Origin: a virus
Length of the DNA stretch: 64,000 bases
Direction: 5' to 3' (one strand)
Virus record (IMG/VR): IMGVR_UViG_3300028844_002785
Span: 1-64,000 of that record
The translations under genes were made by a program, and so were the position numbers. The notes below the pieces were generated by a model. That model was given only the letters and a program-made list of their open reading frames with translations, did no database searches and was not told the origin of the DNA. Shown in pieces: positions 34,369 to 43,360 of the stretch; the first letter of the stretch is position 1, and the number at the start of each line of letters is the position of its first letter.

Positions 34369-35423
34369 TGTTAGGAACACATTTTTATCACGAAATTATA
34401 CGTAAAACAATTGTAGGATTTGGAACTCTATTCAATAATATTGAATTGAGGCGAACTGATAGTTCTGGCAATGTTATCCAAACTCAAAAAATTCCACTCT
34501 CATATGGTCCGAGAGAAAAGTTTTTAGCTCGAATTGAGGCTGAACCACAACTAGATGGTCGTTCAGAAACTCAAATTACTTTACCTAGAATTGCATTTGA
34601 GATGCAAGGTATTACATATGATCCATCTAGAAAGTTAAGTCCAATACAAATTTGCACTTCTCCTAAAACTGATACAACTGATGCAGTATATAAACAGTAT
34701 TCTCCAGTTCCATATAATTTAGATTTTGAATTAAATATTATTAGTAAAAACAATAATGATTCTGTTCAAATTTTAGAACAAATTTTGCCATATTTTCAAC
34801 CTATGTTTAATATAAGTATTAAACTGGTAGAGTTAACAAAAGAAACCAAAGACGTACCGATTATTTTAAATAGTGTGGGTATGCAAGATGATTATGAAGG
34901 TGATTTTAGAACAAGAAGATCACTAATTCATACACTTACGTTTACTGCTAAAACTTATCTATACGGTCCTGTTGCTACATCTGATGTTATTAGAACTGTT
35001 AACGTTGATATTGGTGCTGCGATCGATGCTGGTGCTAGATATGTAAGATACAGTGCTACACCAAAAGCAACTGAAGATTATAATAATGACGGTACTGCAG
35101 TTACTTCTATCAATATTAATAGTAATACATTTACATTAGCAAATCACGGATATGTAACTAATGATTTCGTTACATTGAGAGTTGCAACTAGTGGAACGCC
35201 ACCTGGTGGACTAGTTGATGGAAATGAATATTATATTATTAAAATTGATAATGATAACTTTAGAGTTGCTGGAACAAAATATAATGCTACTCGTGGATAT
35301 GCTTTAGATATAACTTCTATTGGTACTGGATTACAATCATTCTCTGTTGTAAATACATTAGATGATGCGTTTGTAGAACCAGACGATAACTTCGGATTTA
35401 ATGAAACTTGGACTGATTATTGA
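34368..35423 (+). CDS. 15: gp15-like tail terminator / sheath stabiliser, 351 aa
   Basis: It starts in a TAATG overlap with gene 14. The first 200 residues (THFYHEIIRKTIVGFGTLFN, IPLSYGPREKFLARI, LPRIAFEMQGITYDPSRK) are the gp15 core. gp15 caps the tail tube and sheath and joins tail to neck. T4 gp15 is 272 aa; the extra C-terminal part (NTFTLANHGYVTNDFVTL ... TGLQSFSVV) is a beta module of the kind found in other cyanophage tail proteins. Confidence 0.92.
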   Translation: MLGTHFYHEIIRKTIVGFGTLFNNIELRRTDSSGNVIQTQKIPLSYGPREKFLARIEAEPQLDGRSETQITLPRIAFEMQGITYDPSRKLSPIQICTSPKTDTTDAVYKQYSPVPYNLDFELNIISKNNNDSVQILEQILPYFQPMFNISIKLVELTKETKDVPIILNSVGMQDDYEGDFRTRRSLIHTLTFTAKTYLYGPVATSDVIRTVNVDIGAAIDAGARYVRYSATPKATEDYNNDGTAVTSININSNTFTLANHGYVTNDFVTLRVATSGTPPGGLVDGNEYYIIKIDNDNFRVAGTKYNATRGYALDITSIGTGLQSFSVVNTLDDAFVEPDDNFGFNETWTDY

Positions 35424-35424
35424 T

Positions 35425-35835
35425 ATGGCTGACACATTTGGAAATTTAGATAAAACATTTAACGTAGAATCTGCAATAGAAAAAGCAGAGGAAACAGTTG
35501 TTGATATTAAAAAAATAAAAACTGATAAAGATGTCACCAATGATTATGAGTATACTAGAGGACAACTCTATAACCTCATAGAGAAGGGTCAAGAAGCTAT
35601 TAATGGTATTTTAGACGTAGCACAGAATTCGGACCATCCTAGAGCGTATGAGGTCGCAGGCAACCTCATTAAAAACGTTGCTGATATATCAGATAAACTG
35701 GTAGATCTACAGAAGAAAATGAAAGACCTTGATGAAGACAAGAAAGGTCCAACAACAGTTACAAATAATGCGATGTTTGTTGGTAGTACTTCAGAACTAC
35801 AAAAGATGTTAAAACAGATGGGAAATGATAAATAA
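35425..35835 (+). CDS. 16: gp16-like small terminase subunit, 136 aa
   Basis: The start is placed at the ATG just after the gp15 stop (MADTFGNLDKTFNVE); a longer in-frame start inside gp15 is not needed. The central YTRGQLYNLIEKGQEAI and EVAGNLIKNVADISDKLVDL helices match T4-type small terminases, which form rings with a coiled-coil core and stimulate gp17. The C-terminus VGSTSELQKMLKQM is conserved. It lies between gene 15 and, after three small genes, gene 17. Confidence 0.88.
   Translation: MADTFGNLDKTFNVESAIEKAEETVVDIKKIKTDKDVTNDYEYTRGQLYNLIEKGQEAINGILDVAQNSDHPRAYEVAGNLIKNVADISDKLVDLQKKMKDLDEDKKGPTTVTNNAMFVGSTSELQKMLKQMGNDK
35827..35834 (+). promoter_or_regulatory. Late promoter GATAAATA
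   Basis: GATAAATA overlapping the gp16 stop codon, 22 bp before the start chosen for the DUF6321 gene. Confidence 0.5.
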
Positions 35836-35856
35836 TATGGTAAACCCTCGCCATTG

Positions 35857-36288
35857 ATGATGAAATATTTTAGAGAGTTTAAAGAATTAGCTGAAGCTAA
35901 GCGTGGTTTGTATGCGAACATTCACGCTAAGCGAAAGAGAGGAGAAGCACCAGCGAAGTCAGGTAGTAAGGACTACCCCGCTAAGGATGCTTTCCAGAAA
36001 GCGGCGAGGACTGCTAAACAAGAAAATGCCCAATACTCAGAAGGGGCAGCATGGACAAAAAAGTCAGGGAAAAACAAGTCCGGCGGTCTCAATGAAAAAG
36101 GAAGAAAATCATATGAAAAGGAAAATCCAGGATCTGACCTTAAAGCACCAAGCAAGAAGGTTGGAAATCCCCGTAGGTCATCCTTTTGTGCTAGAATGAA
36201 AGGTATGAAGAAGAAATTAACTTCAAAGAAAACTGCATCTGATCCAGATAGCAGAATCAACAAATCACTAAGAGCTTGGAATTGCTGA
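35857..36288 (+). CDS. DUF6321-type basic protein, 143 aa
   Basis: The ATG at 35857 is chosen over an in-frame TTG one codon earlier; the next codon is also ATG. The protein is very basic, with GLYANIHAKRKRGE, PGSDLKAPSKKVGNPRRSSF, CARMKGMKKKLTSKKT and DSRINKSLRAWNC. This C-terminal block is what I know as DUF6321, common in marine phages and metagenomes. Strong basic charge and conserved Cys/Arg suggest DNA or RNA binding, perhaps in packaging, since it lies between the terminase genes. The function is unproven. Confidence 0.75.
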   Translation: MMKYFREFKELAEAKRGLYANIHAKRKRGEAPAKSGSKDYPAKDAFQKAARTAKQENAQYSEGAAWTKKSGKNKSGGLNEKGRKSYEKENPGSDLKAPSKKVGNPRRSSFCARMKGMKKKLTSKKTASDPDSRINKSLRAWNC

Positions 36289-36289
36289 T

Positions 36290-36556
36290 ATGGCTAACAC
36301 AAACTATGTAAGAAACGACAAAGATAATACTGCTGACGATCCACAACCAACATCAACAACTGTCACACACTTTGATGGGAATGAAGGTTGGACTCAAAGA
36401 CAGTGGAAAGATTTTAACGGCAATTATCAAGCAAGAAAATCTAACAACACTACTAGAACACCTGGTACATACCAAGCAAGAAATTCTAACAACACCACTA
36501 GAACCCCCTCAGCATATCAAAGGCGAGATAAAGACAATAACGTTGTGTCTGCATAA
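36290..36556 (+). CDS. Asn/Thr/Arg-rich repeat protein, 88 aa
   Basis: Residues 46-60 and 61-75 are tandem 15-aa repeats of the form YQAR-(K/N)-SNNTTRTP, with a third partial copy (YQRRDKDNN). The rest is hydrophilic with a single GWTQRQWKDFNGN segment. It appears unstructured. The tandem repeats are nearly identical in DNA too. It follows the DUF6321 gene after one base, between the terminase genes. No function is recognised. Confidence 0.55.
   Translation: MANTNYVRNDKDNTADDPQPTSTTVTHFDGNEGWTQRQWKDFNGNYQARKSNNTTRTPGTYQARNSNNTTRTPSAYQRRDKDNNVVSA
36425..36514 (+). repeat. Two tandem 45-bp repeats
   Basis: Units 36425-36469 and 36470-36514 encode the 15-aa repeats of the Asn/Thr/Arg-rich protein; both carry the core TCTAACAACAC and are in frame. 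Confidence 0.75.
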
Positions 36557-36579
36557 TCTAACGTAAGTATTAAAAAATA

Positions 36580-36618
36580 CTGACTATGTTAAATAGTTTG
36601 GTATAATACATTATACCA
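36580..36618 (+). promoter_or_regulatory. Sigma70-like promoter with a palindrome over the -10
   Basis: CTGACT (36580-36585), 16 bp, TATAAT (36602-36607), 29 bp before the ATG at 36637. The -10 lies inside a perfect 20-bp inverted repeat, TGGTATAAT-AC-ATTATACCA (36599-36618), a strong operator candidate. Confidence 0.6.
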
Positions 36619-36636
36619 TTTACCATAGGAACTTTA

Positions 36637-36936
36637 ATGGAAAACGATAAACAAGTATCCGACCTTAAATTACAAAGGAAGGAATGTGAAAAATGTGGCG
36701 CTACCTGGATTAATGGTCAGCATGTTTGGAGAGGAACTGGGAATATTGGCACTTCAAGTGAGATGGATCTAGCTGGTTTAGTTTGTAATAAACTTGGTAA
36801 TGATCAATGTATCAATCCAATGAAAGGTAAAGACGGTGGACAAACATGGGAGTACCGTTCTGGTTTCATTGATGGGGTATTTTCAGAAAAGAAAAAAAAT
36901 ATGGAAGAATTAAGAGATAAATTTAGTGATCTCTAA
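36637..36936 (+). CDS. Conserved cyanophage protein with a CxxC pair, 99 aa
   Basis: An AGGAACTTTA leader precedes the ATG. The product has CEKCGATWINGQHVWRGTG, followed by LAGLVCNKLGNDQCINP with two more Cys, so a four-Cys zinc site is possible. It then reads GGQTWEYRSGFIDG and ends in an acidic helix. I know similar proteins from many cyanophages, without a function. It has its own promoter and operator-like palindrome, which suggests early, repressible expression separate from the late terminase gene that follows. Confidence 0.65.
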   Translation: MENDKQVSDLKLQRKECEKCGATWINGQHVWRGTGNIGTSSEMDLAGLVCNKLGNDQCINPMKGKDGGQTWEYRSGFIDGVFSEKKKNMEELRDKFSDL

Positions 36937-36939
36937 ATA
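36933..36939 (+). promoter_or_regulatory. Late promoter-like CTAAATA before gene 17
   Basis: CTAAATA overlapping the stop of the 99-aa gene, 21 bp upstream of the GTG start of gp17. It is a weaker variant of the ATAAATA element. Confidence 0.4.
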
Positions 36940-36960
36940 ATAATAGTTGTAGTATGATGT

Positions 36961-38607
36961 GTGACTGATAGCGTATATCTTGGTAATCCCAATTTAAAAA
37001 AAGCAAACACTCCAATAGAGTTTACTCCTGACCAGGTTCAGGAGTTTATTAAATGTAAAGGAGATCCGGTATATTTTGCTAGAAACTATATTAAAATTGT
37101 TTCACTAGACGAAGGTCTGGTGCCATTTAGTATGTACGATTTCCAAGAGGAAATGGTACGTTGTTTTCATAAGAATAGATTTAACATTGCAAAATTACCC
37201 AGGCAGACTGGTAAGTCTACTACTGTTGTTTCTTACTTGCTTCATTATATCATATTTAATGACAATGTAAATATTGGTATTCTTGCTAACAAAGCATCAA
37301 CTTCAAGAGAACTATTATCTCGTTTGCAATTAGCATACGAGAATCTACCGCGATGGATGCAACATGGTATCCTTGCGTGGAACAAGGGTAATGTAGAACT
37401 AGAGAACGGATCTAAGATTCTTGCAGCATCAACCTCTAGTTCTGCTGTTCGAGGTATGTCATTTAATATTATTTTCCTGGACGAATTTGCGTTCGTTCCA
37501 AATCATATTGCAGAACAATTTTTTAGTTCTGTATATCCTACTATCTCTTCTGGTAAGTCTACCAAAGTTATTATCATCTCTACTCCAAATGGGATGAACA
37601 TGTTCTATAAACTCTGGCATGACGCTGAGAGGGGTAAGAACGAATATACAACTACAGAAGTACATTGGTCTCAAGTACCCGGTAGAGACGCTGTGTGGAA
37701 GGAGCAGACGATTGCTAACACATCGCAACGTCAGTTTACACAAGAATTTGAGTGTGAGTTCTTGGGATCTGTTGATACATTGATTGCCGCATCTAAATTA
37801 AGGATGATGGTGTATGAAGATCCATTAGAAAGAAAAAATGGTTTAGATGTATATGAGTTACCCATTCCAGAACATGAATATGTAATGACAGTTGATGTGT
37901 CTAGAGGTGTCAGTAATGACTATTCAGCATTTGTAGTAGTAGATATTACAACTATTCCATATAAAGTAGTTGCAAAATATAAAAACAATAATATAAAACC
38001 ACTGTTATTTCCCAATATCATACATCCAGTTGCGATGAGTTATAATCATGCATTTGTTTTATGTGAAGTAAATGACATTGGTGGACAGGTTGCAGACATC
38101 ATGCAATTTGATCTTGAATATGATAATCTTCTTATGTGTGCAATGAGAGGAAGAGCTGGACAGATTGTTGGTCAAGGGTTCTCTCATAAATCACAGTTAG
38201 GTATTAAGATGACTTCCACAGTCAAAAAAACTGGATGTTCAAACTTAAAAGCACTTATTGAAGATGATAAATTATTGATTAGTGATTATGAAATTATTGC
38301 TGAGATGACAACTTTTATTCAAAAGAAACAATCATTTGAAGCAGAAGAGGGATGTAATGATGACCTTGCTATGTGTCTTGTTATTTTCGCATGGTTGTCT
38401 GTGCAAGAGTATTTTAGAGAACTTACTTCTGATGATGTTAGAAAAAGAATTTTTGAAGATCAAAGAGAATCTATTGAAGAAGATATGGCACCATTTGGTT
38501 TTATATTAAACGGTAACGAAGAAGATAGTTTTGTAGATGAACAGGGTGATACTTGGAATAGAGCAAGTGAGTATGGAGACATGTCTTATATGTGGGAGTA
38601 TAAGTGA
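36961..38607 (+). CDS. 17: gp17-like large terminase (packaging ATPase-nuclease), 548 aa
   Basis: The start is GTG; ATGs just upstream run into stops, so no ATG is available. ATPase domain: Walker A RQTGKST (residues 81-87) and Walker B FLDEF (D174, E175). Nuclease domain: D312 in TVDVSRG, E369 in CEVNDIGG and D467/D468 in CNDDLAM, the RNase H-type acidic triad. gp17 docks on the portal gp20, pumps DNA into the prohead and cuts the concatemer. T4 gp17 is 610 aa. No intron or frameshift is seen. Confidence 0.96.
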   Translation: MTDSVYLGNPNLKKANTPIEFTPDQVQEFIKCKGDPVYFARNYIKIVSLDEGLVPFSMYDFQEEMVRCFHKNRFNIAKLPRQTGKSTTVVSYLLHYIIFNDNVNIGILANKASTSRELLSRLQLAYENLPRWMQHGILAWNKGNVELENGSKILAASTSSSAVRGMSFNIIFLDEFAFVPNHIAEQFFSSVYPTISSGKSTKVIIISTPNGMNMFYKLWHDAERGKNEYTTTEVHWSQVPGRDAVWKEQTIANTSQRQFTQEFECEFLGSVDTLIAASKLRMMVYEDPLERKNGLDVYELPIPEHEYVMTVDVSRGVSNDYSAFVVVDITTIPYKVVAKYKNNNIKPLLFPNIIHPVAMSYNHAFVLCEVNDIGGQVADIMQFDLEYDNLLMCAMRGRAGQIVGQGFSHKSQLGIKMTSTVKKTGCSNLKALIEDDKLLISDYEIIAEMTTFIQKKQSFEAEEGCNDDLAMCLVIFAWLSVQEYFRELTSDDVRKRIFEDQRESIEEDMAPFGFILNGNEEDSFVDEQGDTWNRASEYGDMSYMWEYK

Positions 38608-38858
38608 TGGATTTAGATGAAGAAATTTCCCTGGAACATTTATTATTTCAACAAAGAAGATGTAGAACTTGTAATAAAGTAAAGGACCTAATGGATGGTT
38701 TTTATCTTACACGAAAAGATAGAGGTGATATACCATCATCGTATTCTTATGAGTGTAAGGAGTGTACAAAGAAAAGAGTAACTAAAACTAGAAAGGATAA
38801 CCCAGACATACCATATTGGTCAGTTCCAAGAATAAAAGATGTATATCCAGACTGGTAG
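38607..38858 (+). CDS. Zinc-ribbon small protein, 83 aa
   Basis: The ATG at 38607 overlaps the gp17 stop; a GTG one codon earlier is less likely. Four cysteines in two CxxC pairs (CRTCNKVKDL and YECKECTKKR, about 30 residues apart) make a zinc ribbon like that found in HNH endonucleases, but no H-N-H residues follow. Instead the tail is basic and ends PYWSVPRIKDVYPDW. It may be a small nucleic-acid-binding protein or a remnant of an HNH enzyme. Its coupling to gp17 points to packaging, by inference. Confidence 0.65.
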   Translation: MDLDEEISLEHLLFQQRRCRTCNKVKDLMDGFYLTRKDRGDIPSSYSYECKECTKKRVTKTRKDNPDIPYWSVPRIKDVYPDW

Positions 38859-38882
38859 TCTAGACTAGTAGCATGTTCATGC
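38856..38882. other. Two small palindromes in the gp18 leader
   Basis: TAGTCTAGACTA (38856-38867) and GCATG-TT-CATGC (38871-38882) are perfect inverted repeats lying back to back between the zinc-ribbon gene and the late promoter of gene 18. No T-run follows within ten bases, so they are not clear terminators; RNA processing or a protein site is possible. Confidence 0.4.
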
Positions 38883-38906
38883 ATTGTTTCCCCACCAAAG
38901 AATCGA

Positions 38907-38914
38907 TATAAATA
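38907..38914 (+). promoter_or_regulatory. Late promoter TATAAATA before gene 18
   Basis: A perfect T4 late consensus 38 bp upstream of the sheath ATG. A second overlapping ATAAATA starts at 38912. The strong match fits the need for high sheath expression. Confidence 0.7.
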
Positions 38915-38952
38915 AATAGTTTTGAGAAAAAAATCTCATAGAGGTATAGAAA

Positions 38953-40977
38953 ATGACATTAGCTTCACCTGGAGTACTCATTAAGGAAATAGATTTTACA
39001 GCTACCGTTCAAGTAGCTGATCAAAATATTGGTGTTGTTGCTATCGACGCAGAACGTGGTCCTACGGATCAAGTAACTTACGTTTCTAGTGAAAGAGAAC
39101 TTGTAGAAATTTTTGGTAAACCAAATAACTATAATTACGAGTCATGGTTTGCAGCTGCAACCCTAATTCAATATGGTGCAGTCGTTGCTGTAATTAGACC
39201 TACTGGCGCTACAGATCTTGGTCTTAACAATGCTAATATCAAACTAGATGGAACTTCTTCCACTAGTCTGGTAATTAAGAACAAGGACGATTTCGATTCA
39301 ACTACAACCAAGGATTATACTTGGGCAGCAAGAACTGCTGGATCATTTAACAATGCCGTTAAGGTTGTTGTCGTTGACCATGGCGCTGATCAACAAGTAA
39401 CTGCAACCGGTCATGGTTTAACAGCAGGAACTTATTTCCAGTGGGTATCTGGTAGTAAAACTTATAAAGGTAACGTTTACAAAGTAGTAGACGTAGATAC
39501 TATTCAAGTAACTCTATGGGATACCACTAAAAGACTAACTGGTAATGAATCATTAGTTGATGCAAGTAACGCTGCTCTTGCAACGGTATCTGCTCTTGTA
39601 TCCGATGATGTATACGGTACACTAGAGTATGGAACAAATAGAAAATGGTCTTCTATCGCACCACAACCAGGAACATCTGCTTCTGCAGTTACAAAAGGTG
39701 CTAAGTATGATGAATTTCATATTGCTGTTGTAGATGTTAATGGTACTGTTTCTGGTACTCCTGGTAGTGTACTAGAAACATTGACATTTGTTTCTAAAGC
39801 ATCTGATGCAAAAAGTGCAGAAGGATCTACTACATACTACAAAACAGTAGTTAAAGATCAGTCAGAATATATTTATCCTGGAGATAGTATATTTATTACT
39901 TCTGGCGAACAACTTGCATTAGCTGGTCAGGTTGGTACTGCGGCAGAAATTGGTGCAGCTCTTCAAAGTGCTACATTTAAGTTATTCGATTTTGATGGTA
40001 CTGGTTCCGGTACTGGAACAACTGATGATTCAGTTGGTACTCTTTCACTCGCAGATGGTGATGATTATAGTTATGTAGACTCTGCTGCTATTGCATCAGT
40101 TAGAGCCGGTCTAGTTTCTGGTTATGATTTAGTAGAGGATCCAGAACTATTTGGTGATGTTGATTTCTTGGTTCCTGGTCATATCTCAACTACAGTAGTT
40201 GCTAGATTGATTGCAATCGCAGAAAAGAGAAGAGATTGTGTGGTTGTTGCTTCACCAGAAAAATCTGATGTTGTTAACTCCAACACCACATCTAAAAAGA
40301 CTGATGACATCATCGCGTTCTTCAGAACGTTACCAAGTACATCCTATGCTATGTTTGACTCTGGATATAAGTATATCTACGATAAGTACAATGATGTTTA
40401 TCGTTACGTGCCTTGTGCTGCAGACGTTGCTGGTCTTTGTGTTTCTACAACCAACAATTCAGAAACTTGGTTCTCACCTGCTGGATATAATAGAGGACAG
40501 ATCCGTAATGCAACTAAACTTGCTTACAGTCCAAAACAAGCAGAAAGAGATAGACTTTACACAGACAGAATCAATCCAATTGTTTCATTCCCTGGTCAAG
40601 GTATAGTTCTCTTTGGAGACAAAACTGGTCTTGCATCGCCCTCTGCATTTGATAGAATCAATGTTCGTCGTCTCTTTATTGAACTTGAGAAGAATATTGC
40701 AAACTTCTCTAAGTATCAACTATTTGAGATCAATGATGAACTTACAAGATCTGGATTCAGATCTGCTATCGAACCTTATTTAAGAGGTGTACAAGGTAGA
40801 AGAGGTATCTATGATTTCCTAGTTGTTTGTGATAGTACAAACAACACTCCAGATGTTATTGACAGAAATGAGTTAGTTGCTGAAATCTTCATCAAACCAG
40901 CTCGTACAATTAACTATATTACTATCACGTTTGTCGCCACTAGAACTGGTGTTTCGTTCAACGAACTTACAAACTAA
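38953..40977 (+). CDS. 18: gp18-like tail sheath protein, 674 aa
   Basis: The start (LASPGVLIKEIDFTATVQ, then GVVAIDAERGPTDQ) is the conserved sheath N-terminus that donates a strand to the next subunit. The C-terminal third (ISKYQLFEINDELTRSGFRS-type region, RGVQGRRGIYDFLVVCD, then AEIFIKPARTINYITITF) is the contractile-sheath core domain. T4 gp18 is 659 aa. The sheath contracts to drive the tube through the host envelope. Gene 19 follows after 41 bp with a good AGGAGA site. Confidence 0.96.
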   Translation: MTLASPGVLIKEIDFTATVQVADQNIGVVAIDAERGPTDQVTYVSSERELVEIFGKPNNYNYESWFAAATLIQYGAVVAVIRPTGATDLGLNNANIKLDGTSSTSLVIKNKDDFDSTTTKDYTWAARTAGSFNNAVKVVVVDHGADQQVTATGHGLTAGTYFQWVSGSKTYKGNVYKVVDVDTIQVTLWDTTKRLTGNESLVDASNAALATVSALVSDDVYGTLEYGTNRKWSSIAPQPGTSASAVTKGAKYDEFHIAVVDVNGTVSGTPGSVLETLTFVSKASDAKSAEGSTTYYKTVVKDQSEYIYPGDSIFITSGEQLALAGQVGTAAEIGAALQSATFKLFDFDGTGSGTGTTDDSVGTLSLADGDDYSYVDSAAIASVRAGLVSGYDLVEDPELFGDVDFLVPGHISTTVVARLIAIAEKRRDCVVVASPEKSDVVNSNTTSKKTDDIIAFFRTLPSTSYAMFDSGYKYIYDKYNDVYRYVPCAADVAGLCVSTTNNSETWFSPAGYNRGQIRNATKLAYSPKQAERDRLYTDRINPIVSFPGQGIVLFGDKTGLASPSAFDRINVRRLFIELEKNIANFSKYQLFEINDELTRSGFRSAIEPYLRGVQGRRGIYDFLVVCDSTNNTPDVIDRNELVAEIFIKPARTINYITITFVATRTGVSFNELTN

Positions 40978-41018
40978 TTCGTTCTCTTTCGCTAAATTAC
41001 ACTAGGAGATAAAGAAAA

Positions 41019-41660
41019 ATGGCAAGAGGTATTTCGGAGTTTAAGACTAAACTCATCAATGGCGGCGCAAGACCCAATCTGTTCTTGGTTCGTCTAAACT
41101 TCCCAACAACGCTAAATACGATCACTGATATTGAATCAGTAGATTCATCAAACGTTATTACCGAAAGAGCAGAATTCCTTGTGAAGACTGCTCAATTACC
41201 TGCATCAACGATCGGAACAATCGATGTTCCTTTCAGAGGTAGAATGCTTAAGGTTGCTGGAGACAGAACATTTGAACCATGGTCTGTTACCGTTGTAAAT
41301 GACGGTCAATTCGGTATCCGCAAAGCATTTGAAACCTGGTCTAGAGGTATTAATGCACTAACTGAAAACGTATCACAACTTGGTTACGGTGATGATAATC
41401 CTGGTTATTGTGTTGACCTTGAAGTCTTCCAACTAGGTAGAGACCAACAGAAACCAAATAAAACCCCTCAGTCAATGAATTCTCAGGGTCGTGATGGAAT
41501 GGAAGTTATTCGCGGATATAAATTCTACGATGCTTGGCCTTCTTCACTTTCTGCAATCGATCTCTCTTATGAGTCGAATGATCAGATTGAAGAATTCACA
41601 GTAGAATTCCAGTATAACTACTATGAAGTCTCTAAGGCAAGCCTCGATACTGGGGTTTGA
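41019..41660 (+). CDS. 19: gp19-like tail tube protein, 213 aa
   Basis: The start GISEFKTKLINGGARPNLF, with VKTAQLPASTIGTIDVPFRG and FEPWSVTVVNDGQFGIRKAF, is the conserved tube fold shared with type VI Hcp. T4 gp19 is 163 aa; an internal stretch (GRDQQKPNKTPQSMNSQGRD) looks like a loop insertion. Hexameric rings of this protein stack into the tube inside the sheath. A strong AGGAG ribosome site lies 9-13 bp before the ATG. Confidence 0.95.
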   Translation: MARGISEFKTKLINGGARPNLFLVRLNFPTTLNTITDIESVDSSNVITERAEFLVKTAQLPASTIGTIDVPFRGRMLKVAGDRTFEPWSVTVVNDGQFGIRKAFETWSRGINALTENVSQLGYGDDNPGYCVDLEVFQLGRDQQKPNKTPQSMNSQGRDGMEVIRGYKFYDAWPSSLSAIDLSYESNDQIEEFTVEFQYNYYEVSKASLDTGV

Positions 41661-41666
41661 TAAATA
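41659..41666 (+). promoter_or_regulatory. Late promoter GATAAATA before gene 20
   Basis: GATAAATA overlapping the gp19 stop, 25 bp upstream of the portal ATG. Confidence 0.6.
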
Positions 41667-41691
41667 ATAGAGAAAGATTAGACTTTATACT

Positions 41692-43332
41692 ATGACTCAG
41701 TTATTTGGGTTCTCAATTGAGGAGCGCAAGAAGAAAGAAAAACTTTATTCACCCGCTCCTCCAAATAATGATGAAGGCACCTCCACAGTTGCGGCTGGTG
41801 CCTACTTTGGTCAGTATGTAGACCTTGATGGTATCCCCAAAAATAATAATGATTTTGAGTTAATTAAAAAGTACAGAGAAATTGCTCTTCACCCAGAGTG
41901 CGATAGTGCTATTGATGACATCATCAATGAATCTATTAGTAGTGACCTAGATTTTGCTCCTGTAAATATTGAGCTGTCTAACCTAGAAGTTGGTGATAAA
42001 ATCAAGAAACAGATTAGAGAAGAATTTAAACTTATTCTTAAGTTATTGGATTTTGATAAGAAGTGTCATAACATTTTCCGTCGATGGTATATTGATGGTA
42101 GAATGCACTATCATAAAATGATTGACTTTGAAAATCCTAAAGAAGGAATCAAAGAATTAAGATATATTGATGCACTAAAAATTAAAAAAGTAAGAGAAGT
42201 TGTAAAGAAAAAAGAAACTCTTGCAGATGTAGAAAGAGGACCTGCAGGAGAAAAATTTGATTATGGTGAAGTACTTGAATATTATATGTACTTTCCCCAT
42301 GGATATAAAGCAACTCAAGCAAAAGGACTAAAGATTGCTGATGATGCGATATGTGCTGTAAGTTCTGGTTTGATGGATCATAACAGGAACACTGTTTTAT
42401 CATTCCTACACAAAGCAATTAAATCTGTCAATCAACTCCGTATGATTGAGGATAGTCTCGTTATCTATAGATTGTCGCGTGCTCCAGAACGTCGTATTTT
42501 CTATATTGATGTTGGAAATCTACCTAAGATGAAAGCGGAACAATACCTAAAAGAGGTTATGAACCGTTATCGTAATAAGTTGGTATACGATTCAAATACT
42601 GGTGAAGTTCGTGATGATCGTAAGCACATGAGTATGCTTGAGGATTTTTGGTTGCCTCGTCGCGAAGGTGGTCGTGGTACTGAGATTACTACACTACCTG
42701 GTGGACAGAATTTAGGTGAACTAGAAGACGTTAAGTATTTTCAGAAAAAACTTTATAAGTCTTTGAATATTCCTCTTTCAAGACTCGAACAAGAATCGTC
42801 TTTCACTATTGGAAGATCAAATGAGATTACAAGAGACGAACTTAAGTTTGCTAAATTTGTTGGTCGTCTCCGCAAAAAGTTCTCAGAACTCTTTCATGAT
42901 CTTCTAAAAACTCAACTAGTTCTTAAGGGTATTATGACCCTAGAGGATTGGGAAGATTTGAAAGAAAATATTCAATATGATTTTATTTTTGATAATCATT
43001 TTACAGAACTAAAAGATAATGAACTTTTAACAGAAAGATTAAATACTGTTGGTTTGATGGAACCTTATCTTGGAAAATATTTTTCTGCTGATTATGTTCG
43101 TAAGCAAGTTCTTCACTTTACTGATGAAGAAATTGAAGAGATGGATATTCAAATAGAGAAAGAAAAATCACTCGGAATTATTCAGGATCCTATGGCAATG
43201 ATGGGTGATGAGATGGGTGGTCAACTTCCTCCATCAGAAGGTGGTGCGGAAAATGGTGCCGGCGGAAGTGACTTAGACAGTGCTTTTGCTGCAGCAATAT
43301 CATCTTCTGATTATAATAAAGGAAACATTTGA
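41692..43332 (+). CDS. 20: gp20-like portal protein, 546 aa
   Basis: The region YREIALHPECDSAIDDIINE, the IEDSLVIYRLSRAPERRIFY stem and NIPLSRLEQESSFTIGRSNE are portal hallmarks of T4-like phages. gp20 forms the dodecameric channel at one capsid vertex, nucleates prohead assembly, anchors gp17 and later binds gp13/gp14. T4 gp20 is 524 aa. The C-terminal 50 residues are Gly/Met/acidic-rich and probably flexible. Confidence 0.96.
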   Translation: MTQLFGFSIEERKKKEKLYSPAPPNNDEGTSTVAAGAYFGQYVDLDGIPKNNNDFELIKKYREIALHPECDSAIDDIINESISSDLDFAPVNIELSNLEVGDKIKKQIREEFKLILKLLDFDKKCHNIFRRWYIDGRMHYHKMIDFENPKEGIKELRYIDALKIKKVREVVKKKETLADVERGPAGEKFDYGEVLEYYMYFPHGYKATQAKGLKIADDAICAVSSGLMDHNRNTVLSFLHKAIKSVNQLRMIEDSLVIYRLSRAPERRIFYIDVGNLPKMKAEQYLKEVMNRYRNKLVYDSNTGEVRDDRKHMSMLEDFWLPRREGGRGTEITTLPGGQNLGELEDVKYFQKKLYKSLNIPLSRLEQESSFTIGRSNEITRDELKFAKFVGRLRKKFSELFHDLLKTQLVLKGIMTLEDWEDLKENIQYDFIFDNHFTELKDNELLTERLNTVGLMEPYLGKYFSADYVRKQVLHFTDEEIEEMDIQIEKEKSLGIIQDPMAMMGDEMGGQLPPSEGGAENGAGGSDLDSAFAAAISSSDYNKGNI

Positions 43333-43338
43333 TAAATA
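43331..43338 (+). promoter_or_regulatory. Late promoter GATAAATA
   Basis: GATAAATA overlapping the portal stop, 22 bp before the ATG at 43361. Confidence 0.6.
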
Positions 43339-43360
43339 AAAGAGTAGGTTAAGTATTATT

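Noticed and set aside
36954-36960. ATG codons just upstream as the start of gene 17
   Set aside because: ATG at 36954 and 36957 read into TGA within four codons; only the GTG at 36961 opens the terminase frame.
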